Below the pieces are notes generated by a model. It was not told where the DNA came from, did not search any database, and worked only from the letters and a program-made list of their open reading frames with translations. 19,026 nucleotides of DNA from GCA-003244245 sp036279835 (GTDB lineage Bacteria; Actinomycetota; Actinomycetes; Mycobacteriales; Pseudonocardiaceae), in NCBI GenBank assembly GCA_036279835.1, contig DASUII010000169.1, forward strand, positions 1-19,026. Direction: 5' to 3'. Shown here piece by piece: positions 1 to 12,000 of the stretch. Every line of letters starts with the position of its first letter. Within the stretch, counting starts at the first letter, position 1. A program made the position numbers and the translations under genes.

Positions 1-45
1 CCGCAACCGCGACATCACCTGAATACTCAGAATCGAGTCCCCACC
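1..45 (-). repeat. Near-identical PCP segment, copy in module 4
   Basis: It aligns with 3166-3210 at a fixed offset of 3165. The first 13 bases are identical, a 7-base stretch differs, then 25 bases (21-45) are identical. It encodes the PCP helix after the active serine. Confidence 0.75.
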
Positions 46-3035
46 CAACTCGAAGAAATTATCCTCAACCCCCACCCGCTCCACGCCCAACACCTCAACC
101 CACACCTGCGCCAACACTGCCTCGGTCTCGGTCCGCGGGGCGATGTATTCCGACACCGGCTGCAGATCCGGTGCGGGTAATGCCGTACGGTCCAGTTTCC
201 CGGTCGGGCCCAGCGGTAACTCATCGAGCACCACAAACACCGCGGGCACCATGTAATCGGGCAACACCTCCCCAGCGTGACTGCGTAACTGCGCGGGAGT
301 GGGCGCAGTGCCCGCCGAAGGCACCAAATAAGCGACCAACCGTTTGGTCCCGGGCTGGTCCTCCCGAGCGATAACCACCACCTCACCCACGTCGGAATGT
401 CCCGCCAGCACGGCCTCGATCTCACCCAGCTCGATCCGGAACCCCCGGATCTTCACCTGGTGATCGACCCGACCGACAAACACCAACTCGCCGTCGGGAG
501 TCCACCGCGCCACATCCCCGGTCCGATACATCCGCCCACCAGCAGGCCCGAACGGATCAGCCACAAACCGCGCCGCGGTCAACCCAGCCCGACCCAGATA
601 CCCCCGGGCCAGCCCCGCCCCAGCGATATACAACTCGCCGAGCACACCGACCGGCACCGGCCGCAACCAGCGGTCCAGGACATAAACCCGCATATTGTCC
701 AACGGGCGTCCAATCGGCACCACCCCCGGCACCGACTCGACCGCCATCATTCGATACGAGCTGGCAAACGTCGTGGTCTCCGTCGGACCATAGACATCGA
801 CGACCACCACACCCGGGCAGGCCGCCAACACCAGGCGCAACGCAGCCGCCGGCACGATCTCTCCACCGGTCCATACCTCACGAACACCGGCAAAACACTC
901 AGCCGAGTTCTGCGCCACCAACCGGAACAACGCGGTGGTCAAGAACAACCCGGTCACCCCATACCGGGTGATCATCCTTCGCAGGACCTCGACGTCCACC
1001 TCGCCCGGCGGGGCCACCACCACCTGACCCCCCCGCAACAACGGCACCCACAGCTCGTAAGTCGACGCATCGAACGCCGCCGGCGAATGCAACAACACCC
1101 GCTCATGCCCACCACCACCGAAACACCGATCAAACGCCAACGCCACCACGTCCCGATGCCGAACCGCCACACCCTTCGGCACCCCAGTAGAACCAGAGGT
1201 GTACATGACATAAGCCAACTGCTCAGGATCTACCACCACACCAGGATCAAAACCCGACTCAGCCACCAACGAATCAACATCCACCACCACAACCTGACCA
1301 CCATGAACAGAACCAGCAACGGCCTCCCATACCCGATCGGTCAACAACACCGACACACCCGCCTGAACCAACACCGACCGCATTCGCTCCACCGGGGCAC
1401 GCAAATCCACAGGCAGATACGCCCCACCCGCCTTCACCACCGCCAGCTCACCCACAACCAAACCAGCAGAGCGCTCCATCAACACACCCACCCGATGCTC
1501 CACCCCAACACCAAGCCGAATCAGCCGATGCGCCAACCGATTCGCCCGAACCTCCAACTCCGCATAACTCCACGACACCCCATCACCCACCACCGCAACA
1601 GCATCCGGCGCCCGCCGCACCTGCGCACCGAACAACTCCACCAACCCAACCCCAGGAACCTCCCACACCGTGTCGTTCCACCCCACCACCAACTCACGAA
1701 TCTCCCCCGCAGTCAACAACGGCAAATCCGACACCAACCCCGACGGATCCGCAGCCACCCCACCCAACAACACCAACAAATTACCAACCAACCGCTCAAC
1801 CGTCACCCGATCAAACAAATCCGTATTATAAGTCAACGCCCCATACAACCCACCACCAGACTCCTGAAACTCCACCGTAACATCGAAGCTCGTACTCACC
1901 ACCGGCATTTCGAGGGCATCGACGTGCAGGCCGGGTAGGACCAGCGCCTCATTCGCCGTGTGCGCTTTCACAGCGTTCTGCATCACGATCATGACTTGGA
2001 ACAACGGGGTACGGCTGGTATCCCGAACCGGCGCGAGTTCGTCCACCACTCGTTCGAATGGCACCTGCTGATGGCCGAAGGCATCCAGAACGGTGACTTT
2101 CACCGAATCGAGGAACTGGGTGAAGGTCCGCGCGTTGTCCACCCTGGAACGCAGCACCAGCGTGTTGACGAAAAATCCGATCAGCCCTTCCAACTCGGCT
2201 CGCTCACGACCCGAAGTAACCGTGCCGACGGCGATATCGTCCTGACCGGACCAGCGGCTGAACAGCAGCTGACAGGCCGCTACCAACGTTATGAATAACG
2301 TGCTGTCCCGCTGCTGCCCTAATTCCTTGAGTCGCGTGGTCACCTCGACCGGCACCACGAACTCGTGCACGGCACCACGCGTGGTCTGCACCGCGGGTCG
2401 GGGCCGATCCGTCGGCAACTCCAATGGCGCCAGGCCCTGGAGCTGACCACGCCAGTAGGCCAATCCTTCATCGAGGACGGGGCCGGACAATGCCGCTCGT
2501 TGCCAGGCGGCGAAATCCGCGTACTGCACCGGCAGTGGTGGCAGATCGGCCACTTCCTGACACACCGCCGCCCGGTAAAGCACGCTCAACTCCTCGATGA
2601 GCACGCCCATCGACCAGCCGTCGGTGATGATGTGGTGCAACACCACGATCAACGCGTGCTCCTGGGCCTCCAACCTCACCAGCCGCACCCGCATCAACGG
2701 TCCCCGGGCCAGCTCGAACGATCGGCTGCTCTCCGCCGCCAGCACCCGTTTCAACTCGGCGTCGCGCTCGGGCAGCGTGAGACCCGAGAGGTCCAGCACC
2801 GGCACCGGCACCGCAGATGGCTGGTGCACCACCTGCACGCCCCGCCCTCGGACCTGCCCGAAGGTCGTGCGCAACGACTCGTGCCGGGCCACCAGCCTGG
2901 TGAACGCCGCGCTCAACGCGTCGAGGTCCAACTCTCCACGCAGCCGCAGCCCGACTCGCGTGAGGTATTCGCTGCTGTCAGGGTCAAACTGGTGGAGGAA
3001 CCACAACCGCTGCTGCGCGAACGACAGTGCGAGCT
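1..3035 (-). other. NRPS module 4 of gene 2: C(LCL)-A(Val/Ile-like)-PCP, PCP cut by window edge
   Basis: The C domain starts LALSFAQQRLWFLHQF with HHIITDGWS, LCL type, matching an L-donor from module 3. The A pocket is D-A-Y-F-W-G-V-T-F-K, read from FDASTYEL, LFLTTALF, VWTGGEI, DVYGPTETTTF and the A10 lysine at 198. The D-A-x-x-x-G-x-T-F-K pattern is typical of valine and isoleucine domains. A2 reads LPVDLRAPVERM, not the usual LPxDPxYPxER. The PCP serine is at codon 36, followed by ILSIQVMSRLR at the edge. What follows this PCP is outside the window. Everything from about 1890 leftwards has a different base skew from the rest of the gene. Confidence 0.9.
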
Positions 3036-6000
3036 CACCGTCCCGCGAAACAACAGTAATTACCGGCACCCCACCGGCTGAACCGGCCGGGATCGCCGCA
3101 GCCAGCTCCGCAATCGTGGAGTGGGTGAAAACCGCCCGTGGAGACATCTCGACGTCGAAGGCCGCCCGCAACCGCGACGCGACCCGAATACTCAGAATCG
3201 AGTCCCCACCGAGCTCGAAGAAATTGTCTCCGACCCCGACCCGCTCCACTCCCAACACCTCGGCCCAAATCCGGGCCATGACCGCCTCGACTTCGGTTCG
3301 AGGTGCAACATATCCTTCGGTGTCCCCACCCCACTCCGGAGCGGGTAGCGCGCGGCGGTCCAGCTTGCCGTTGGCATTCAATGGCAGCGCATCGAGCACG
3401 ACGAAGGCCGCAGGCACCATATAATCCGGCAGCAGCTCGCCCAGGAACGTCCGCAGCTCGGCGGTAGTAGGAGTGATCGACTCTGTCGCCACCAGGTAGG
3501 CCACCAGCCGCTGGCGGTCCGATCCGTCCGTCTCAGTGCGCGTCGCTTCTCGGGTGATCACTGCGGCCTGTGCGACGTCGGGATGTCCCGCGAGCGCCGC
3601 TTCGATCTCTCCGAGCTCGATGCGGAACCCGCGGATCTTGACCTGGTGGTCGGCTCGACCCAGGAACTCCAGCCCCCCTCGGATGTTCCACCGAGCCAGG
3701 TCTCCCGAGCGGTACATGCGCGTGCCGGGCGCACCGAACGGGTCGGCTAGAAAACGCCCTGCGGTCAAACCGGGCCGGTTGAGGTAACCGCGGGTCACCG
3801 CGGCACCGCCGACGTAGATTTCTCCGATCACCCCGGGTGGCACCGGGCGTAGCCCGGCGTCCAACACGTACACCCGCAAGTCCGGGATTCCGACCCCGAC
3901 CAGGCTGGCCGCGGCCTCGGCGACGGTGACCGCGTCCAGCGCAAGGTAGGTCGTGTGCACGGTCGTCTCGGTGATGCCGTACATGTTCACCAGCACCGCA
4001 GCGCTGTCGCTGTGACGCTCGTACCACGGCGACAGCCGCCACAGATCCAGTGCCTCCCCAGCGAAGATCACATAACGGAGGTTCAGCCGGGCACCCAGCT
4101 GTGGATGCTCGCCCTCGGCGCGCAGCAGTGGGTAGAACGCCGAGGGCGTCTGGCTGAGCACGGTCACCTGCTCGGCCGCCAGTAGGCGCAGGAACTCCTC
4201 GGGCGAACGGGACACCGCGAACGGCACCACGACCAAGCGTCCGCCGTGTAGCAGCGCACCCCACATCTCGAACACCGAGACGTCGAAGGCATAGGAGTGG
4301 AACAACGTCCACACGTCACGTTCGTTGAACCCGAACCAATGCCGGGTGGCGGAGAACAGCCGCACCACATTGTGGTGGGTCACCACGACGCCCTTGGGGG
4401 TGCCCGTAGACCCAGACGTGTAGATGGCGTATGCCGCGGCCGCGGGGCTCACGTGTCCGTGACGCTCGACGTCGGTGAGGTCTCCAGTGGGCTGGCGCGC
4501 CACCAGTTCAGCGACAGAGTCCATCACCAGCAGCGGCACCCCGGCGTTCACACCCGGGGCTCCCGCGACGACCTCACCAGCCGCCAGCAACAGCACGGGG
4601 TCGGCATCGCTGAGCACATGCCTGATCCGTTCGACCGGGAGGCTTGGGTCCAACGGTAGATACGCCGCCCCGGACTTGAGCACCGCCAGGATCGCGACGA
4701 TCATGTCGAGTGAACGCGGCAGGGCCAACGCCACGAACCGCTCTGGTGCGCCACCGTGCTCAACGATATGGCGGGCCAGCTGGTTGGCGCGGGCGTTGAG
4801 TTCGGCGTACGACAGATGGTCGTCGCCGTGGCTCACTGCCACCAGGCCCGGGGTGCGTCTCACCTGCGCCTCGAACGCCTCGACCAGCGTCAGGGACGGC
4901 TCATCGCCGATGGTGCCGTTCCACTCCACCAGGACCTGATGGCGCTCGTGCGCCGACATCCACGGCAACGCCGACAACGGCTGGTCAGGATCAGCGGCCA
5001 TTGCAGCGAGCAGCATCTGCAACCGCTGCGCCATCGCCGTCACCGTGGCCGCGTCGAAGAGGTGCGGGTCGAAAGCGAGGTGGAGCCCGAGCCGGTCGCC
5101 GAGCTGGACCCGCAGGCTCAACGGGAAGTTCGTGGTGTCAAGCGCCTGGACCTCGCGCACCTGCAAACCTGCCTCGGCAACCGAGGCGGAGTCGAAGGGG
5201 TAGTTCTCGAACACGAGCATGCTGTCGAACAGGCTCTCCCCAGCGGGCAGGTTGCTCCATGCCTGCAGCTGCGCCAGCGAGACGAAGTCGAACGGCCGCG
5301 ACTCAATCTGCCCAGCCTGGAGCTGACGCAGCCACGACATGACATCCTGCCCAGCGTCGATCAGCACGCGAGTTGGCATGGTGTTAATGAACATCCCGAC
5401 CATCGACTCCACACCCGCAAGCTCGGCGGGCCGGCCGGACACCGTGGTACCGAAGACGACGTCACGCTCGCGGCTGTAGCGGGACAACAGCAGAGCCCAG
5501 GCGCCTTGCAAGATCGTGTTCACCGTCAGACCGTTGCGCTTGGCCATCAGGTGTAACAGAACCGACTCGTCGGCCTCGAGCTCCACGCCCACCAGATCCG
5601 AGGAGGCGGAACGGTGCGCTTCATGGGGCTGCCGGTCGTAGGGCAGCGAGGTTCGCGAGTCGAACCCGGACAACACCGCCCGCCAGTGTTCCTCGGCTTG
5701 CCCGCCGTCCTGCTCCGCCATCCATTGCAGGTAGTCGCGGAACGGCCGCCGATCCACCAGCACGGGTTGCCGACCGTCGACGACCGCCGCGTACTGCTCG
5801 CACACCTCGGCGAACACCGCGGCCATGCTCCAGCCGTCCAGCACCACGTGATGCGTGGTCCAGACCAGCAAGACCTCGTCATCGGGCAGCCGAGCTATGA
5901 CCAACCGCAGCAACGACGGCGCGGTCAGATCCGCCCCGGCGGCGCGATCCTGCGCCGCCACCCGCGCCAGCTCTCCGTTTCGCTCCACATCGGACAGACC

Positions 6001-9000
6001 AGCCCAGTCGTGGTACGCGATAGGCAGCTCGACCTCGCGGTGCACTACCTGCAGCGGTTCGTCGACTCCCTCCCAGATCACCGAGCTGCGTAATAGCGGC
6101 GTCCGGTCGACAACTCGCTGCCACGCGATACCCAGCGCCGCAGCATCGGACACACCGGACAACCGCAGCCGGATCTGGCCGACGTAGGCATGGGAGCCGG
6201 TGTCGAGCAGGCTGTGAAACACCATCCCGGCCTGCAACGGCGTCAGCGGGTAGAGGTCCTCCACGTTGTGACCGTCGCCGACGACACGATCGACCTGCTG
6301 CTGATCCAGGCGTGTCAGCGGGTAGTCCGAGGGAGTGCGACCACCGGCCTCCGGCCGGGAGCAGTGCGCCACGATCTCGCGCAGCGCCTGGGCCATCTCC
6401 GCGGCCAACGCCGCGACGGTGGCCTCGTCGTGCACGTTGACGGAATACGTCCAGTTCAGCTCTAACTCGCCGTTCTCGAACACGCTGGTCACATCCAGCA
6501 GGTACGCACGGACGCTGGCAGGCGCATGATCTGGCGCGAGGCTGCCGTGCAAGGGGTGGTAGAGCCCACTGGAGCCCGCCGCGTCATCTCCTTGGTCGTG
6601 GTAGTTCAGGCAGATCTGCGGCTGCGCGCCGTCGCGAAGCACCCGCGCCGCAGAGCTCGCCGGGCTCAGATAGCGAAGTGCCCCGAAGCTGAGCCCCTGG
6701 TGCGGTATGGCGCGTAGCTGTTCCTTAACGGACCTGAGGATCTCGCCCCATCCCGCCGCCGGAACGGCCAGAGCCATCGGGAACTGGCAGGTGAAGCACC
6801 CGACGGTGCGGGACAAGTCCACCCCGTCGAGAAGCTCCTCGCGGCCATCCCCCGCCACCGCGACCAGCACCTGGTCCCGACCGGTCCACCGCGACAGCAC
6901 CCGGCCCAGCGCGCTCAGCAACACGTCGTTGATGTTCGTCGAGTACACCCGCGGCACCCGGTGAAGCAGCGCATCGGTGTCGTCCCGACTCAACCGCACC
7001 GACACCGTCTGGCTGGACTCGGCCGTGTTCGCGCCGTCCCGGGTAACCGGCAGGTCGGGCAATGCCCCGTGAGAAACCTCGGCCCAGTACGCCAGGTCGC
7101 CGTCGAGTCCGCCAGCCTGGACGTGTGCACTCAACCGGTGCGCCCACTGAGTGAACGGGATGCCGGTCGGCCTTAGCTGCACCAACGGTGTCGATGCACG
7201 CTCAGCTGGCGCTACCCGTGGCGCGGACCGAGCCTGCTGGTAGGCGTCCTGCAGATCAGCCAGGAGAATCCGCCACGACACCCCGTCGACGACGAGTTGG
7301 TGGACGGCGATGAACAGCTGCGGCCGGTGTCCGGGTCCGCAGTGGAACAGCACGGCCCGCAGCACCGGGCCACTCGCGATGTCCAGGCCGGACTGAGCGG
7401 AGCGTGCGGCCTCCGCGATGGTGGCTCGCCGGCCCTCGTCGTCCAGATCCGACAGATCACGCCGGTCGAATACCTCGGCCGATTCGGTGGGCGCGACGTC
7501 CTGACACCACGGCCCCTCGGTAATGTCGATGCCCGCTGCGCTAACGCTACTCGCGGTGCAGAAGCGCAGGCGCAATGCCTGGTGGTGGGCCATCAGGGCA
7601 TGCACTGCTGTGGACAGCGCGTCCTCGTCCAGGTCCTCGGCCAACTCGACGACGACGGACTGGTTGAAGTGGGTTAGTGGGCCATGGGTCGTGAAGAACC
7701 ATTGCTGGATCGGCGTCAGCGGTGCCGGGCCAACTACCACGTCCGGCTCGGCCAGCTCCGATGCCGGCTCCGGCTGGACGGCCGCTGCGAGCTCGGCGAT
7801 CGTCTGGTGCCGGAAGACGTCCTTGAACATCATCTGCACGCCGGCCTGGCGGGCGCGGGAGACGATCTGGATGCTCAGGATGGAGTCCCCGCCGAGCGCG
7901 AAGAAGTTGTCCTCGACGCCGACCCGCTCCACTTTGAGCACCTCGGCCCAGACGCGAGCCAGTTCTTGCTCGATTGCGGTGCTCGGCGCTCGGTACCCGG
8001 ATTCGAGTTCGGGTAGGGCATCGGGGGCAGGTAGCGCACGCCGGTCCAGTTTCCCGTTGGAGTTCAACGGCAATTTATCGAGTACGACGAACGCCGAGGG
8101 CACCATGTAGTCCGGCACGCTTCGCTTCAGCCAGGACCGCAGGTCCGCCGAACCGGGTGCGGTCGGACCGTCCGGCACGAGATAGCCGACCAGCCTCTGA
8201 TGACCGCCCTCGCTCTCTTGCGCGACTACGACGGCCTCGCCGACGTCGGTACGCCGCAGCAGGGCGGCCTCGATCTCGCCGAGCTCGATGCGGAATCCCC
8301 GGATCTTCACCTGGTGGTCCGACCGGCCCAGGTACTCCAGCTCGCCACCAGCATTCCACCGCACGACATCCCCGGTGCGGTACATCCGCGCACCCGGCGC
8401 CCCGAACGGGTTCGCCACAAACCGCTCTGCGGTCAATCCCGGCCGGCGGAGATAGCCACGGGCACAACCGTGACCGGCGAGATACAACTCGCCCGGCACA
8501 CCGACCGGCACTGGGCGCAGCCCGGCATCGAGCACGTACGCCTGGGTGTTCCAGATCGGTCTGCCGATGGTCGGTGCGCCGGGCCGGGCGTCGAGACGGG
8601 CCGCGGTGGACCAGATCGTGGTCTCGGTCGGCCCGTAGAGATTGGTGACGTCCACGGCCAGGTCTCGCATCGTTGCCGCGAGTGCCGGCGGCAGTGCCTC
8701 GCCGCCGACCAGCATGCGTAGCCCGCGCACACCTTCGGGATGCGCGGAGACGATCGTGTGCCACAGCGACGGGGTCGCCTGCATGATCGTGGCGCCGGAG
8801 TCCGCGACCAACCTCACCAGTGCGGCCGGGTCGGACACGACCTCCTTCTCTGCAACGATGACGGCCGCGCCGCAGACCAGTGGCAGGTACAGCTCCAGCG
8901 CCGCGATGTCGAACACGATGGTGGTGACCGCGAGCATCCGGGTCGTACCGTCCAGGTGGAACAGTTCGGCCATCGAGTCGAGGAAGTTGACGAGCGAGGC

Positions 9001-12000
9001 GTGCTGGATCATCACTCCCTTGGGCCGCCCCGTCGAACCAGACGTGTAAATCACGTACGCGGCATGTGACCCCGACAATGGCGGCACCCGATCAGCGTGG
9101 GTCAGATCGCCGTCCCCAGAGCCCATTGGCACTGTGCCGGCCAACACCGCGACGATCTCCGCGTCATCCAGCCGAAGCCGCGGAACCGCGTCATCCGTTT
9201 CAGGTAAGCCGCTCTCGACCTCGCACGTGGTCACTACCAGCACCGGGCGGGTATCGGAGAGCATGAACGCTATCCGCTCCGCCGGATAATCCGGGTCGAT
9301 CGGCAGATAGGCCGCACCCGTCTTCCACACCGCCCACAACGCCACGACCATGTCCACCGAACGCGGCACCATCAACGCCACGAAACGCTCGACACCCACG
9401 CCCCGCCCGATCAGCACCTGCGCCAACCGATCGGCCCGCTGGTTCAACTCCGCATACGACAGGCTCTCGTCACCGCAGCGGACCGCGATCGCCTCAGGCG
9501 TACGACTCACCTGCGCCTCGAACAGCTCCAGCACGCTGCTCGTGGGCACCTCACTGCCGGTGTCGTTCCACTCCACCAACACCCGATGCCACTCCTCGAC
9601 AGCCATCCACGGCAGCCCCGACACCGGCTGCTGCGGCTCGTCGGCGATCCCGGTCAACAGCAACCGCAACCGCTGCGCCATCGACGTCACCGTGGCCGTG
9701 TCGAACAACCGCGGGTCGTAGCCCAGCTGGAAGCCGAGCTGCCCGTCCAGATACGCGCGGAGGCTGAGTGGGAAGTTCGTGGTGTCCCGGGCGTGGACTT
9801 CGCGTATCCGCAGGCCCGGCTCCCCTTCCGGCGGCGCCTCGAACGGGTAGTTCTCGAACACGACCATGCTGTCGAACAGATTGACCCCAGCGGGTAGGTC
9901 GCTCCATGCCTGCACCTGCGCCAGCGAGACGAAGTCGAACCGGCGCGACTCGATCTCGGCGGCCTGCAGGTCGCGCAGCCACGACAGCACGTTCCCGGCC
10001 TCCGGACCCTGCCCAGGTTGAACAGGTCCACCAGGAATGCGCACCCGGGTCGGTACCGTGTTGATCAACATGCCGACCATCGACTCCACGTCCGGCAGAT
10101 CGGCTGACCGCCCGGACACCGTGGTGCCGAAGAGAACATCGGGCTCTCTGCTGTAACGGGACAGCAGCACCGCCCAGGCGCCGTGCACGACGGTGTTCAG
10201 CGTCAGGCCGCCACGTTTGGCCGCCAGCTGGAGCCGCTGCGACTCTTCGGCCGAGAGCCCAACCCGCACCGTCTCGATGGACTCGGCGCTGTGCGCTTCG
10301 AGGGATTGGCGGTCATAGGGCAAGCTGGTAGGTGCAGCGAAGCCAGCCAGCACCCGCCGCCAATGCTCCTCGGCCTGCCGCTCGTCCTGCTCACCCAGCC
10401 ACTGCACGTAGTCCCGGAATGGACGCCGAACGACCAGTTCGGGTGTCCTGGCGTGCACGATCGCGGCGTATTGCTCGCGGACCTCGGTGAAGACCTGGGC
10501 CAAGCTCCAGCCGTCCAGCATGACGTGATGCGCGGTCCAGACCAGCAGGACCTGGTCGTCGCTCAGTGTGGCGATGGACAGCCGCAGCAGCGGCGGCGAG
10601 GTCAGGTCCACCCCGGCTGCACGGTCCTCGGACAGCACCCGGGCCAGCTCGCGATCCACATCGGACAGATCACGCCAGTCGTAGTAGCTCGTCGGCACGT
10701 CGACGTGGCGGTGCACCACCTGTAGTGGCTTGTCGAACCCGTCCCACACCACCGCGGTGCGCAACGCCGGTGTGCGGTCAGCCACTCGTTGCCAGGCTGC
10801 ACCCAGCGCCCGCGGGTCTGACACGCCGTCCAGCAGCAGCCGTGCCTGGTCCACGTAGACGGCCGAGCCCGTGTCGATCAGGCTGTGGAAGAGTATGCCG
10901 GCTTGCAACGGAGTCAGCGGGTAGATGTCCTGCACCGACCGCCCGTCACCCACCAGGCGATCGACCCCGGCCTGGTCGAGGCGGGCCAGCGGGAAGTCCG
11001 ACGGGGTGCGACCGCCGACTCCGGGCTGCGCGCAGTGGTCGACGATCTCACCGAGTGCCTTGATCATATCCTCGGCCAGCTGCCGCACTGTGGCGTTGTC
11101 GTGTACCTGCCTGGAGTAGAGCCAGGTCAACTCCAGCTCCCCGTTCGACACCTGGCCCGAGACGTCCACCAGATGCGGGGCCGGCTGGTCGGGTGCCAGA
11201 TCCGCGCCGATGCTGTCGCGTTGAGCGCGGTACAACCCGCCCGCAGCAGCGGCCGCGTCCCTGTGCGTAGTAACCCATTGGCCGTGGTAGTTGAAGCAGA
11301 CCTGCGGCCGCGGGTCGGAGTGCAGCGCGGCGGCCGGGGAGTCCTCCCGGCTCAGGTAGCGCAACGCCCCGTAGCTGAGCCCGCGGTGCGGCACGGCACG
11401 GAGCTGCTCCTTGACCGATGTCAGTACGGAGCGCCAGTCCGAGCCCGCGGGCACGGTGAGCGCGAGCGGGAACTGCGTGGTGAACCAGCCCACGGTGCGG
11501 GACAGATCCACGCCGTCGAGGATCTCCTCGCGGCCGTGGCCCTCCAGCGCGATGAGCACCCGCTCGCACCGGGTCCACTTCGACAGCACCCGACCCAGGG
11601 CGCTGAGCAGGACATCATTGATCTGGGTCCGGTAGACGCCCGGCACCCGGTGCAGCAGGGCGTCGGTCTGCGCCCGGCTCAGCCGCACGGTGACCTGGCG
11701 GGTGGAGCCGGCGGTGTGGACACCAGCCCGGTCGACCGGCAGGTTCACCTGTGCCTCGCGGGACACCTGCGTCCAGTACTCCAGTGCCCCGTCCAGCGCC
11801 CCGGACCGGACGTGTTCGGCCAGCCGGTGCGCCCAGGTGGTAGCGGCGGTGCCGGGTGGTTCCAGCGCCACCTCGGAACCGGCAAGGGCCTGCCGGTAGG
11901 CCGTGTCGAGGTCATCGAGCAGGATGCGCCAGGAGACGCTGTCGACGACGAGGTGATGGGCGCTGAGGAACAACCGAGCCCGCTGCCCGCCACCGTGCTT

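Larger units (their letters stand above)
3100..6285 (-). other. NRPS module 3 of gene 2: C(DCL)-A-PCP, substrate unassigned
   Basis: The C domain opens LYPLTPLQAGMVFHSL with intact HHVVLDGWS. It is DCL-like in sequence although its donor should be glycine. The A pocket is D-V-F-S-I-A-M-V-H-K, read from FDVSVFEM, LSQTPSAF, YVIFAGEAL, NMYGITETTVH and the A10 lysine at 3366. The last four positions equal those of the common threonine code (DFWNIGMVHK). The first six resemble the DVFSVA start that I recall for piperazate-type imino-acid domains. Neither assignment is safe. The PCP is FFELGGDSI, Ser 3201. There is no E domain, so an L-residue is expected. Confidence 0.88.
6290..10940 (-). other. 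NRPS module 2 of gene 2: C(DCL)-A(Gly)-PCP-E (E domain degenerate)
   Basis: The C domain opens IYPLTPLQAGILFHSL with active HHVMLDGWS, the DCL form matching the D-residue made by module 1. The A pocket is D-I-L-Q-L-G-L-I-W-K, read from FDIAALEL, MQATPSLW, RMLVGG, NLYGPTETTIW and the A10 lysine at 8052. This is the well-known glycine code. The carrier core is FFALGGDSI (Ser 7884), with alanine where Glu or Asp is usual. A complete-length E domain follows although glycine has no stereocentre, and its catalytic motifs are damaged (see the separate entry). The expected output is glycine added after D-X. Confidence 0.9.

Noticed and set aside
1260..1860. The repetitive CCACCA-rich appearance on the plus strand as a tandem repeat or regulatory array
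   Set aside because: There is no constant unit length, and the opposite strand encodes normal A-domain sequence. The pattern is codon bias (TGG, GTG, GGT, TTG), not a repeat array.
397..1938. A 513-codon open frame on the plus strand
   Set aside because: It is antisense to the module 4 adenylation domain. The translation is low-complexity, rich in His, Arg, Gln and Pro. It arises because the coding strand here is G/T-rich, which removes stops from the opposite strand.
3533..4312. A 259-codon minus-strand open frame in an alternative frame
   Set aside because: It overlaps the module 3 A domain, whose motifs (FDVSVFEM, NMYGITETT, YRSGDLARW) lie in the main frame. The alternative translation shows no domain.
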